DNA of 64,000 nucleotides. Origin: Ilyonectria destructans. Lineage: Eukaryota; Ascomycota; Sordariomycetes; Hypocreales; Nectriaceae. A program made the translations under genes and the position numbers. The first letter of the stretch is position 1, and every line of letters starts with the position of its first letter. Where the stretch lies: NCBI GenBank assembly GCA_020740775.1, contig JAHEWK010000002.1, forward strand, positions 5,084,001 through 5,148,000. Direction: 5' to 3'. Below, piece by piece: positions 45,895 through 56,692 of this stretch. Under the pieces are notes generated by a model that had not been told where the DNA came from, ran no database searches, and saw only the letters and a program-made list of their open reading frames with translations.

Positions 45895-47845
45895 TTACCC
45901 ATCAACTTGGCTAACACTGTGATACAAAGCATAGAACGCTGACTTTAGCATGGTCAGTAGCTCTTGCGGATTTCCCACCTCGACTATTCTTCCCTTATCG
46001 AGGACAATGACCCGATCAAAGTCGAGTACGGTATCTAGCTTGTGTGCAACCGCAATGACTGTCCGCCCCTGGAACCTGTCTCGGAACACGCGTTGAATAA
46101 GCATGTCGGTATCTGAGTCAATACTACTCGTCGCCTCATCTATAATTAGGATCCTTGCGGGGTTAACGATGGCTCGGGCGAGGCAGAATAGCTGCCGTTG
46201 CCCATGCGACAATTTATCTTCATTGACTCGGCCGGCGAGTCCACCGCTCGATTCGAATAACTCCCATATGCCCACAGCACGTAACGCGCCCACGATGACT
46301 TCATCACTGGCTATCTCTTGGGGGTCAACGTTTTCGCGAACGCTGCCGTGCAAAAAGAATGGTTCTTGCGGGAGGGTGTTGAGACGCTTGCGTACTTCTT
46401 CTCGTGGAATTCTACTGATGTCGATGTCGTCGATGGAAATGGTGCCGGAGGTGATTTCTAACAGACGGGCTAATGTAGATATAAGAGACGACTTGCCGCT
46501 AGAAATAGATCAGCCTTGTTAAGAGTAAACGGCACCGCTACGCTTTACCTTCCTGTTCGACCGCAAATTGCGATCCTCTCCCCCTCGCTGATACTGAAGC
46601 TGATGTCTTTCAGAACCGGCTCGACTGAGGAGTCATATGACGCCGAAACCGCCTTGAACGTAATCGTGCCATGACCTGGCCAACCCTGGGGAGCTTCACC
46701 ACCCTCGTCGGGAAGATTCTCGTCCTTGACATTTGAAACATACCATCGAGTCCTGGCAATCGCCCCAAGTGCTGTCTCCAGATGAGTCCACTGGCTGACG
46801 AGACTCTGGAGAGTGGATCCAAATGTGACAATGTTGAAGAGGGCCACACCTAGAAATCCCGTGGAGCCAGTTTGCGTGGTGCAAGCAACTGACACTAACA
46901 GGATGGCAACTCCGGCATTTAAAAGGTCAAGAACGAGGGTAAGCCATCTCTGTATGCACCACAACAGGTAGTACGGCTTCTGTGAAGTGTTCAAAGCTTC
47001 ATAGTGGCGTTCCATGTAGCTTTGCGTCCATCCGTAAGCTCGGATACACGATAGGCCGTTATTAGTATCTAAAAAGTGCGAAAAGAGCGGTGCTTTGGCT
47101 TCGATATCTAGAAGACGTAGTTGCCTAGATGTTCGCAGATAGTAAAACTGGATCAAGACAATGGCTAGAATGCAGAACGGGATGGCGGCGGATACGTAGC
47201 CCGAACCCATGAAAACGAAAACGGCGGAGACGATGACGGAAAAAAACTGGAAGATGGTTTGGTCAATCGACATGGGGAGGTCGTTGTCAATTAATTCCAG
47301 GTCTTGGCTAAACCTTGATGGTAAATTTAGTCAGTGGATAGTCCAAGGCTGAATAGAGGATGTTTCCGAACCTATTAAGCGTGGTGCCAGCGTCCACAGA
47401 TGTGAGAAACGAGGTTTTCGCTCTGTCATGCATTAGCAGCCACAAGGTGCGAATTATACGTATATGCGCACCTCATAGTGGTGTTTAACAATAGTTCGTG
47501 GAACCTTTTTGCGGTCCTGGGAAGTACTCGCATATTGAAGATGCTTTCTCTGTTAGTTCACTGGTTAAAGATGGAGATACCTCTACTTACCTATCCGCCA
47601 AAGCGCAGCTCAGGACTGTGATGAGCGCGAGCCCTCCATAGGCTCCCAGCCAGTAGCCAAGGCGATGGTTGGGGTGTTTCTCGTTCGCGTTGGTCCACCA
47701 TTGAACCCAAAGAGCTAGAGGGCTTAGCAGGCACCCTTGCTCGCTTGAGAAGAGACAACTCACATGGAAAGGTGACGCCAACTACAAGCCCGGCACAGGC
47801 GACGAGGTACACCGAAATGGTCCACCAGCCGGCGATGCGTGCGTA
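45895..47845 (-). pseudogene. C-terminal half of an ABCC (MRP-type) transporter, 5'-truncated
   Basis: This holds only the second transmembrane domain and second nucleotide-binding domain of a fungal multidrug-resistance-type ABCC exporter. Exons (minus): ~47845..47764, 47714..47591, 47549..47472, 47422..47372, 47313..46549, 46498..45895; all joins keep frame and no stop occurs. It starts in mid-domain with YARIAGWWTISVYLV, then LWVQWWTNANEKHPNHRLGY, AGTTLNRFSQDLELIDNDLP, Walker A ICGRTGSGKSSL, LPQEPFFLHGSVRENVDP, signature KLSHGQRQLFCLARAI, and Walker B ILIIDEATSSID. The first TMD and NBD (about 900 residues in intact relatives) and any start codon are missing. Sequence to the right belongs to an NRPS on the other strand. 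Exporters of this type often serve peptide-product clusters. It is called a pseudogene because it lacks its 5' half. Confidence 0.88.
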
Positions 47846-50800
47846 GTGTGGATGTCTGTTCTCAACCTCTCGGCCGAGGAGGTGTCCGTCAACAAGGCGT
47901 TTACCAGAATCGGGGGTGATTCCATCTCAGCGATGCAGGTTGTATCACGATGCCGGCTGCACAACATCGCCAAACCGTCAGCGATGTTCTCCAGGCTGGC
48001 ACCATTCGGAAACTGGCGGCATGTTGCAGACTCACCTTGCAAAATACGTCCGCTCAAGAGGAAGAGCTCGAGACACAGGACGATACGACTCAGGCCTTTG
48101 ACCTCTCGCCAATACAAAACATATTTTTTGACGCCTATTCAGATGGGCTCAACCATTTCAACCAGAGTTTTGTCCTGGAACTAAGCGAAGAGATACCGAG
48201 AGCTGCTCTCAATGCGGCACTCCGAGCACTTGTCAGCCGGCATTCCATGCTTCGAGCGCGCTTCCAGAAAGACCCCGATAGTGGACTATGGAAACAGAAA
48301 GTGACTTCAGAGGACGAGAATTCATTCGAATTTACAGAACACATTGTGTCAGATCGCTCTCAACTCGTCAAGGCAGCACAGTGGCGGCAAGAACATCTGG
48401 ATATCCGGGATGGCCCTGTCTTTGCTTGTGACTTTGGTCATGTTCCAGGTGGTCAGATTCTTGTTCTTTCGGCACATCACCTGGTTGTTGATCTAGTATC
48501 ATGGCGGATCATCTGGAACGACATTGAGGAATACCTGAGATTTGGCAAACTGCGCTCTCAACGAACCGCATCATTCCAAACATGGTGTAAGCGGCAGGCT
48601 AAAATAACTCGGAACACTTCCCCTCTCTCGGTGCTTCCCTACGCGATCTCAGAACCCCAACTGGACTTTTGGGGGCTGGACTTGGATAAAAACACATCCG
48701 GTAACTGCGAGGCACACACGGAAGTGTTTGACCACGAGGTGACGAACCATCTGTTTGCCGCCAGCAACGATAGTTTGAGGACTGAGCCAGTGGATATTTT
48801 GCTCGGAGCCATGGTCCATGCCTTTACCGCCACGTTCCCCGAGCGTGCTGCCCCTGTTGTTTGGGTTGAAGGGCACGGGAGGGAGCAATCTGATGATCTA
48901 CCCCTGGATGTCTCAGCAACGGTTGGATGGTTCACTACCATTCATCCCCTTCCACTTACTATCCAACCTGGCCGTTCAGTTATCGACGCTATCAGACTCG
49001 CCAAAGACACGAGGCGGAAGGTTCCAGGTAACGGTCGACCGTATTTTGCCTGCCGGTACCTGAGCGAATCCGGGCGTGAGCACTTTCGCGGGCATGAAGC
49101 TACCGAGCTAGTCTTCAATTTTACTGGACGATATCAGCAGCTGGAAAGCGACAAGAGCATGTTTAAACGACCTGAGTATGTGGATGAAGAGCCCTGCGAT
49201 CTAGTGGAAATCTCACCCTTGGCAAGACGACTAAGCTTGATCGAGGTCAATGCCGATATTGAGGATGGGCTGCTGGCTGTCTCTTTCGTGGTCCACGAGG
49301 ACATGAAATATCAGGATCGGTTCAAGCTGTGGTATGAGACCTTCGCTCAAACTGTGAGGTTCGTCACCAAAGACCTCTTGCATGCGCCTGCCAGTTTCAC
49401 ATTGAGCGACCTGCCCCTCCTCCCTATATCGTATAACGGGTTAGAGGTGTTGCTGAAGGACCAGTTTCCCTCCATTGGGGTCAATTCGGATGCTATTGTC
49501 GACATGTATCCCTGCTCCCCGCTGCAAGAGGGCATTCTACTAAGCTCTGAAAAGGGGTCAGCCTCTTACGGGACTTATTCAGTCTGGCGGTGCATGACAT
49601 CTGGCACAACCATGGTTGATCCCTATCGATTTGAAGGGGCTTGGCGGACAGTGGTGAGCCGGCACACGATTCTGTCCACGGTATTTGGCCTGCATCCTGA
49701 GGGCAACGGATTCATTCAGATTGTTCTTCGAAAATCGAGCATTCGTGTAATGCATATGACGGCAGAACAAAACCCGACCTTCGAGTTGATGCGTGTGGAG
49801 AGGCCGACATTCACCGCTTCTGAGCCAGAGCACGCCTTTACTATATGTCAATCAAGCAATGGCGAAGTTTCATGCAGACTGGATATTAGTCATGCTCTTA
49901 TTGATGCGGTTTCGATATCCATTCTGGTACAAGGTATTACGGCAGCATATGACGATTGCAACATGCCGGCTGCTCCACCATTCAGCAAGATGATTCAGTA
50001 CATCAACAATGTACCAAAGGGTGAGCGAATCGCCTCATGGACAAAGTTCCTGGATGGAATCGAGTCTTGTGAGTTTCCTTTGTCTGGCCCACATACACCT
50101 GTGAGATGTGATAGTTACAGCGATGTTTCTATCCCGGCGAAGTTGTTGTCGGGTGTGACGGACTTTTGCAAGAGAATCGGCATCACTCGCTCTGTCTTTA
50201 TACAGGTCTCCTGGGCTATGGTTCTCTCTCATTTCACCGGGATGCGCGACGTCTGCTTCGGATACTTGGCTTCCGAGAGAGACGCCCCGGTGGATGGGAT
50301 TGAGACTATGGTTGGTCCTCTCGCCAACGTACTGATCAGTCGCATCGACCTCCGTGCTCCAGCACGACAGGTACTTGAGACAGCATTCCAGAATTCAATC
50401 AAGCTTTTAGCAATCCGGCACATCTCTTTGGCAGAAATCCAGCATGGAATTGGCCTTTCCGGCCGGCAGTTATTCAACACATCGATGTCGATTCGAGACG
50501 CCGATGACCCCAATGCGAAAGAGAAACATTCGCTTTCATTTGAGTCTCATAACGCAGAGGACCTGCACGAGGTATGTGAGCTGTTGATTTGCCCTTTGTG
50601 ATGCGGAAATATTGACAAATGTTAGTACGACTTGAGCCTTAGCGCTACTCTAGGCAAAGTCGACATAGACATTGTAGTAGAATTTCGGGAGCCATATGTT
50701 ACTCGACAACTGGGTCAAGAAGCCTGTACCGTCTTGACAAAAGCGATTGATTATCTCCTGATAGCTGGCACTCAGCAATGTGCGGAGCACTTGGGAAATG

Positions 50801-53484
50801 CATTGAGAGAGGAGCCCAGGTTCAATTTTGGAGTCGCTCCAGTGTCCCTTTTCGATGGGTTCTTTGGAAGCATTGTTGGGGTAGACGAGGCTTCCACCGC
50901 AACATTTTGGGGAAAGATATTCTCAAAGATCCAAGGATGCCATTTTCCCTCTCCGAAGTCGAACATATATCACCCTCGACCTGATGGCGAAGTAACACTC
51001 AGTCAACGGGGTTTAAATTGGTCAGCCAGCGAGTTTGAGCCATCTACGATTATCAAGGCCGCATGGACAATTGTGGCAGCTCGGATGCTGAGTTCTAACG
51101 AGGCGGTCTTTGGGGTAACCGTTTCAGACGAGCAGACTGTGGTGCCACTCTGTGTGTCGCTGGATTGGGATGGCAGCGTCAAGAAATTGCTTCAATCAGT
51201 GGACAATCAGACTGCAGAGATGGCTGCGTTTATTCACACCGGTTTGCAGAGGATCCGTCGCATAAGCAATGAGGCTGCATTGGCGTGTGACTTCCAAACG
51301 CTTCTACAGATAGTCACTGAACCTTTCAGCGACATCGAAGCAGAAGAACCCATGTCGATCAGCAACAAGCACAAGAGCTATGAGAGCTTCAATTCGCATG
51401 CACTGGTACTTGTATGTAATTTGCAAGCTGACGAGCTCATCGTCTGTATCAAGTTCGACTCGAATGTGGTTGGAGAACGACATGCCACACGCCTCGGTTA
51501 TCAATTCCAGCACGTGCTCGATCAATTGTCTCAACTTGGTATAGAGACGAAAGCTATCAGAGACGTTGCTGTAGCAAGCAACGGAGACCTGAATGACATA
51601 TGGAAGTGGAACAAGACAGTCCCAGAGCCGGTAGACGCTTGTGTGCACGACCTGATCACGGCACGAGTATCAGAGCAGCCATCAGCCCTCGCTATCCACG
51701 TGTGGGATGGCAATTTGACATATGGACAACTCGGCGATCTTTCCACGAACCTCGCACATGTACTTGCAGAAAAGGGGATTGGACGGGGAGTGATTGTCCC
51801 CCTTTACTTCGAAAAGTCCATGTGGATGCCAGTCGCCGCTATTGCCGTCATGATGACTGGTGCCACATCGGTGGCGGTAGACACTTCGACGCTGCCAGAG
51901 GAGCGTCTACGTGCGATAACTACTCAAGTAAACGCGCAAATGATCTTGAGTTCGGTTGGAAACGAGGCTTTGGCTCGTCGTCTGGGCCCCGACGACGTTC
52001 TTGTCGTGGGTCCTGATCAACTCCCAGCCAGGATCTCGGATCAGCATTCCAAACTGCCAACCGTTACGTCCTCAGACTCTCTATACGTCATATTTACTTC
52101 AGGCAGCACCGGAGAGCCCAAAGGTGCCATTATATCACACGGGAACTTCTGCAGTGCCATATCCTACCAGAGAGACGATCTCGGATTCACGAAAACCTCT
52201 CGAGTATTGGACTTTTCCTCTTACGCCTTCGATGTTGCGTGGTCGAATCTACTGAATACACTCACTGCAGGCGGCACTCTCTGTATCCCATCCGCTGCGG
52301 AACGAGAGAACGATATCTCAGGGTGTATCGAAAAGTACAACATCGCAATGATGGACCTAACTCCCTCAGTTGCGAGTCATATCGAACCCAAGACAGCACT
52401 TTCAAGCTTATCAACGCTCGTATTGGGTGGTGAAATTGTCCTCGCAACGGATCGAAGACTGGCCGGAGATACTACTCAGATCAAAATCGCCTACGGTCCT
52501 GCAGAGTGCACACCTACAAGCATGATTGCTGAGATGTCTGACACGAACGGGGGCGGCCTTGGTTATGGTGCTGGGCTCTGTACCTGGGTGGTTGAAGCTG
52601 ACAACCCCGAACAGTTGGCAGCAATTGGGGCCATTGGAGAACTCTGGCTTGAAGGGCCACTTGTTGGTCAAGGATATATTTCTGGGTCCACATTGACCTC
52701 AGCTTCCTTCATTGAAAATCCGAAATGGTTACTACGCGGGCTTCCTGGTAAACAGCTTGGCCGCCACGGTCGGCTGTATCGCACCGGAGACCTTGTTCAA
52801 TATAGAGAAAACGGATCACTTATCTTCATTGGACGAAAGGACACGCAGGTCAAGATCCATGGCCAACGGGTTGAGCTAGGAGAGGTTGAGCATCATGTCC
52901 GACAAATTATCGAGGCGCCTGAGGGGATGTCAACAGTGCGAATTGTCGCTGAACCCGTCCAACTCCAAGGGAACAAGAGTGCTATCCTAGCGGCATTTGT
53001 AGCCATCAGTGGGACAGGAGACTCATTGAGCGAGGGAGATCATGCTAGCATTGTGCGGCAAGCAACGTCAGGGATAGCGGAACGACTCGCAGCCTTGCTG
53101 CCACCATATATGATCCCAACGCTGTACATTCCCATCCAGACCGTCCCGATGACAGGAACAGGAAAGATAGATCGTCGCCGCCTTCGACAAATCGGATCTT
53201 CCCTCCCTACCAGTGACATTGCGGCACTTGCCCAGTCAGATGGCGAAGGAGTCCCGCCTCGGTCAGAAATGGAGCGAGCGATGCTAGGTTTGTGGGCAGA
53301 CGCTCTCAATATGGATCCGGACACGATCAGCAGAGATAGTAGCTTCTTCCGTATTGGAGGAGACTCTATCCGGCCAATGCGCCTGGTTGGGATAGCGCGG
53401 CAGAAGGGATGTTCCCTCACGGTTCGAGAGATTTTTCAGAGCCCTGTGCTCCGCGATCTGGCATGCAAGATTGTTGTTTCTTAA
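47846..53484 (+). pseudogene. 5'-truncated nonribosomal peptide synthetase, T'-E-C-C*-A-T
   Basis: The fragment begins inside a carrier domain (VWMSVLNLS, then RIGGDSISAMQVVSRC). One base is missing near 47,970-47,975; the frame then continues to 50571, and after a GTATGT...TTAG intron (50572-50625) from 50626 to the stop at 53484. Domains: epimerase (about 48100-49440, HHLVVDLVSWR), condensation (about 49495-50760, YPCSPLQEG, SHALIDA, FGYLASERD), a second shortened condensation-like part (about 50820-51590, SLFDGFFGSIVG, TATFWGKIFS, TGLQRIRRISNEA), adenylation (about 51630-53170; YVIFTSGSTGEPKG, AYGPAEC, GELWLEGP, LYRTGDL, TGTGKIDRR) and a final carrier (FFRIGGDSIRPMRL). The frame is otherwise open for about 1,800 residues. 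A shorter protein could start at the ATG at 47950. A functional product is doubtful because the upstream modules and promoter are gone. Confidence 0.9.
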
Positions 53485-53611
53485 GTGATGACTTTGAGGG
53501 ATAGACGGCATATTTTAAAAGGTGACTATCAGAATCATAACTATCAATATATAATGGATAGCAATTACTACGTTAACGGCGAAGATTCGACCTCCCCAAC
53601 ACGCCCCTGTA
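53485..53611. other. Gap between NRPS stop and hydrolase relic
   Basis: Short stretch that may contain an unrecognisable start of the hydrolase gene. Frames change here without a clear start codon. Confidence 0.3.
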
Positions 53612-55082
53612 CCGCTTGGGGACACCCTTTGCTCTCGGCAGAGTTGGCGCTCACGTTTCTATCTCCAGCGCCTGTTCCAGTCCGATGAATTCTCCACCAT
53701 TGTGAAAGATCTCATAGACTGGCATCATATCCCAGGCCTTGCCATAGCGATTGTGCATGACGATGTGATCGCCTCAAGGGCCTTTGGAAAGGCATCGCTG
53801 GCGCCATCTCAAGACTGTACCCCCGATACACTCTTCCCAGTTGGATCTGCTTCCAAGTCCCTGGCAGAAGCATCAGTTGCTCTCCTGGTCAACGACAATG
53901 AAAACCACCCTCATTTGCAGTCCGAGGCGACCATGTCGAGTCTCCTACCTGATGATTTCGTGATGCCCGGTGAGAATCATAGTGACGTCACTGTTGAGGG
54001 CGCACTCAGTCGCCGGACTGGGATGGTACCGTAAATACCCCCTTCATAGGTCCGAATTTTGTGCGTACGAGAAGATCACTGACAATTTGGTAGCCATGGT
54101 TGGTCGTACCTAGGGCCAAGCGCTGCTCAGCCGGATGATGCCCAATCCATCACGAGAAACCTGCGAAATCTATCAGTTGCAGCACCAAATCAAATCGAGT
54201 TCATTTATTTCAAGATGATGTACACCGTTACCACCCATCTTGTGGAATCCGTGAGCAAACTCAGTTTCTCCGACTTTCTACAAAACTATATGTTTCAGCC
54301 ACTTAGTATGGACTCGACCAACCTCCAACCAGAACGTGTTCGAGCCAAAGGGCTGGGCGGACGCATTGCCACTGGCTACTTTTGGGACAATGCCGGAGAA
54401 GACCGAGAAATTTCATGGTATGACTGTCCTGAACCTCAAGGTGCTGCAGGCATTATTTCGAGTGCAAGCGGATTTGTGTTCAACCACTTCATTCCTGACC
54501 TCAACTTTGGAGGTATCATCATGAGCAACTCAGACATGGCAAGCGAGGATGTGACCATTCTCACAAACGCGTTGATTGATCAAGCAATCCAGGTGCCACC
54601 AGCTTTCTTAGGACGAGGAAAGGCTTGAATTGGAGTCTTGAATCAGAGACTAGCGCTAATGACAGTGATAATGAAAGTATGGATCCCGAGGAAGAATTAC
54701 GACAAGAACTTTGCCCTGGCATCAAGGAGTCAGAGCTACAGTGTATGGCGCTCTCTGCTTACACTGGGGAATACCAGAACCCAGGGTACCGGAAGATTCA
54801 AGTCGAAGAGAAGGATGGCTTACTTTTGTTGATGCTTCAGATCAGTCAATAGCATTAACTCTCACATTCGAGCATGTTTGTGGGCAAATAAAATACATTG
54901 CCCACGTTAGTGAGAGGCTCTACGGTGGGGACCCTCCTATTAAAGCCGAGTTTATTCTTGAGGGTGTTCAGGTAGCTTTGAATTTGGAGGAAAGATTTGA
55001 ATATTATATTTGGTTTAACCCAGTAAATAAAGAAGGGGTTAATGGGTATAATTATGTCAGACGGAGATATGGACTACAATAA
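53612..55082 (+). pseudogene. Beta-lactamase-fold serine hydrolase pseudogene (S12 family)
   Basis: The relic of a serine beta-lactamase-like hydrolase/esterase of the kind often found near fungal secondary-metabolite genes. Readable parts: DWHHIPGLAIAIVHDD, VGSASKSLAEA (S-x2-K nucleophile motif), an intact intron (54031-54093, GTAAAT...GTAG) joining RTGMVP to HGWSYLGPSAAQ, then MMYTVTTHLVESVSKLSF, and a C-terminal domain with LSAYTGEYQNPGYRKIQV, then DASDQSIALTLTFEHVC. Frameshifts occur near 54,620 (GRGKA-stop to LNWSLESE) and near 54,825 (DGLLL to FVDASDQS), and no clean start exists. The Y-x-N motif expected near FIYFKMMYT has Lys in place of Asn. It lies directly after the truncated NRPS and probably decayed with it. 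Confidence 0.85.
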
Positions 55083-55570
55083 CGCTACCGGTAAGAGGAG
55101 TGATCATTCCCTTTTGCCGTAGCGGCATTGCGACAAATTAGATTCAGAAATTAGCACATTAACATTTGAGACTCTTTCTCAATCAATTCAACTCGTCTAC
55201 GCTGGCAGATACTCTACTTAGACGGCGCTGCCTTGACACCAGAGCGTTTGTCTGCTACCTTCGGAGGTAGTCTAAGTGCCTCGAGTGTGAACAAAATTGC
55301 ATGAGTGCGTGCCCATAGTTCCTTTTTTCCTTTCTTGTTTCTTTTTAGATTCAATACCCCGTCTCGGGACTCGGAGACAAGGAATGGGGAGCGGCAATTG
55401 CGTTGCCTACCAAATAGCAAATTCTACATGACGATTCTTCTCGTTTTATTAGTTCTGGTACCTTTTTAGTGTTTTACATGTTTTATCGATGACTCATTGC
55501 AGCGCTTGTACCGTGCGTGTGTGTAGTGATGCCCTCATGATGATGTTGCGTCGTTTGCGGACCCAAGCAG
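55083..55570. other. Spacer
   Basis: About 490 bp between the hydrolase relic and the 3' end of the next minus-strand gene. No gene is seen. Confidence 0.4.
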
Positions 55571-56692
55571 TCAGCGCAACGCAGGCCACCTCAAGTCCGA
55601 AGCGATCTTCGAATACCAATCAAACCCCAAAACCCGTAAGTAAAAGACCACACACAGTGCTATCAGTGTCCCTGCCACCAAAATCTCAGCGACAAACAAA
55701 TATAACCGCTGCCAATTACCCTTTTTGGCGGCCTTGTTCGCTGAAGTCGTATGAAGCCCGGCAAAATCGACCTCCATTAACCTCATATCCAAGCTAGCAT
55801 ATTTTCCAGGGAGACAACTCATGGTCGGATTTGAGGCAGAACCCGACCGCAAAGGTGGTTTCTCTGACGTAACGGGAGGCGGTAGAGGTTTGAGTGTAAC
55901 AGCCGTGGTCGAACTTGGGAATGATATGGTGGGAGCCGAATCTGAGGATGGACTGGGAGTTGGCGATGAAGCTGGTACCGAAACTGTGGATGAGGCTGAA
56001 GCCGCAGCTAACGATAAAGCTGGAGGCGAGGATAACGCCGGGGCGGCAAGCGAAACTGGCGCTGGGGACGAATGCAGAGCTGGGGATGAAGCCGTAGCAA
56101 GGGGCGAATCCGTAGCAGGGGGCGAATCCGTAGCTGGGGGCGAATCCGGAGCTGGGAATGAAGCCGTAACTAATGATAAAGCTGAAGGCGATGGTAACGC
56201 TGGTGTGGGAAGCGAAACTGGCGCTTGGGATGAATGCAAAGCTGGGGATGGAGCTGTAGTTGGGGGCGAATCCGGAACTAGGGATGAAGCTATAGCTGGG
56301 GGCGAATCCGGAGCTGGGGATGAGGCTGTGCCTGGGGATGAAGCCGTAACTGGGGATGAAGATAGGGCGAGTTCAGGAATCACAGTCGTGACTGGGGTAG
56401 GAGCGAGAATAGGGGATAATGATCCGGGGGAGAATGATACGGCAGAAGAAACAGACGACGTCGGCGAGACGACGGAACCTCGAGCTCGAGCTCGAACCCG
56501 AGAATGGCCGAGAGAGACTGGAGAATTTGGCAGACCAGAAGTAACTGGAGACTTTGAGGGACCGGGAGATCTAGGTGATTTGAGAACCCGGGTGGGAGTT
56601 CGGGGAGTTTGTGTCACCCGATGTCTCGAGGATGCCGTTGCCGCCGCGTACCGGGGAGCTTGACGATTAATAATTTCTGGTGCCGACGACAT
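55571..56692 (-). CDS. Ser/Pro/Ala-rich protein with a C-terminal membrane anchor
   Basis: A 373-residue intronless frame. The N-terminal 60 residues are basic with TP/SP sites (RVTQTPRTPTRVLKSPRSPG). Residues about 100-270 are a low-complexity Ser/Pro/Ala/Thr region containing imperfect repeats of SSPALHSS-APVSL-PAL-SP-ALSL separated by DSPPAT units. Near the C-terminus comes a single hydrophobic helix (LYLFVAEILVAGTLIALCVVFYLRVLGF) followed by a short tail, so it should be a single-span or tail-anchored protein. The start at 56692 (MSSAPEIINRQAPRY) is favoured over an upstream ATG in low-complexity leader. I recognise no family. Such proteins are poorly conserved; the codon and repeat pattern and the membrane segment are the reasons to call it a gene. 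Confidence 0.6.
   Translation of the reverse strand: MSSAPEIINRQAPRYAAATASSRHRVTQTPRTPTRVLKSPRSPGPSKSPVTSGLPNSPVSLGHSRVRARARGSVVSPTSSVSSAVSFSPGSLSPILAPTPVTTVIPELALSSSPVTASSPGTASSPAPDSPPAIASSLVPDSPPTTAPSPALHSSQAPVSLPTPALPSPSALSLVTASFPAPDSPPATDSPPATDSPLATASSPALHSSPAPVSLAAPALSSPPALSLAAASASSTVSVPASSPTPSPSSDSAPTISFPSSTTAVTLKPLPPPVTSEKPPLRSGSASNPTMSCLPGKYASLDMRLMEVDFAGLHTTSANKAAKKGNWQRLYLFVAEILVAGTLIALCVVFYLRVLGFDWYSKIASDLRWPALR

Noticed and set aside
47846..53484. An intact, functional NRPS starting at 47846
   Set aside because: The first carrier domain is cut, there is a frameshift within 130 bp, and no promoter or ATG precedes it; the left flank belongs to another gene.
55821..56663. A 280-codon plus-strand frame, Gly/Glu/Ala-rich
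   Set aside because: Antisense shadow of the low-complexity Ser/Pro gene; Gly-Glu-Ala repeats are what the reverse strand of Ser-Pro-Ala codons gives.
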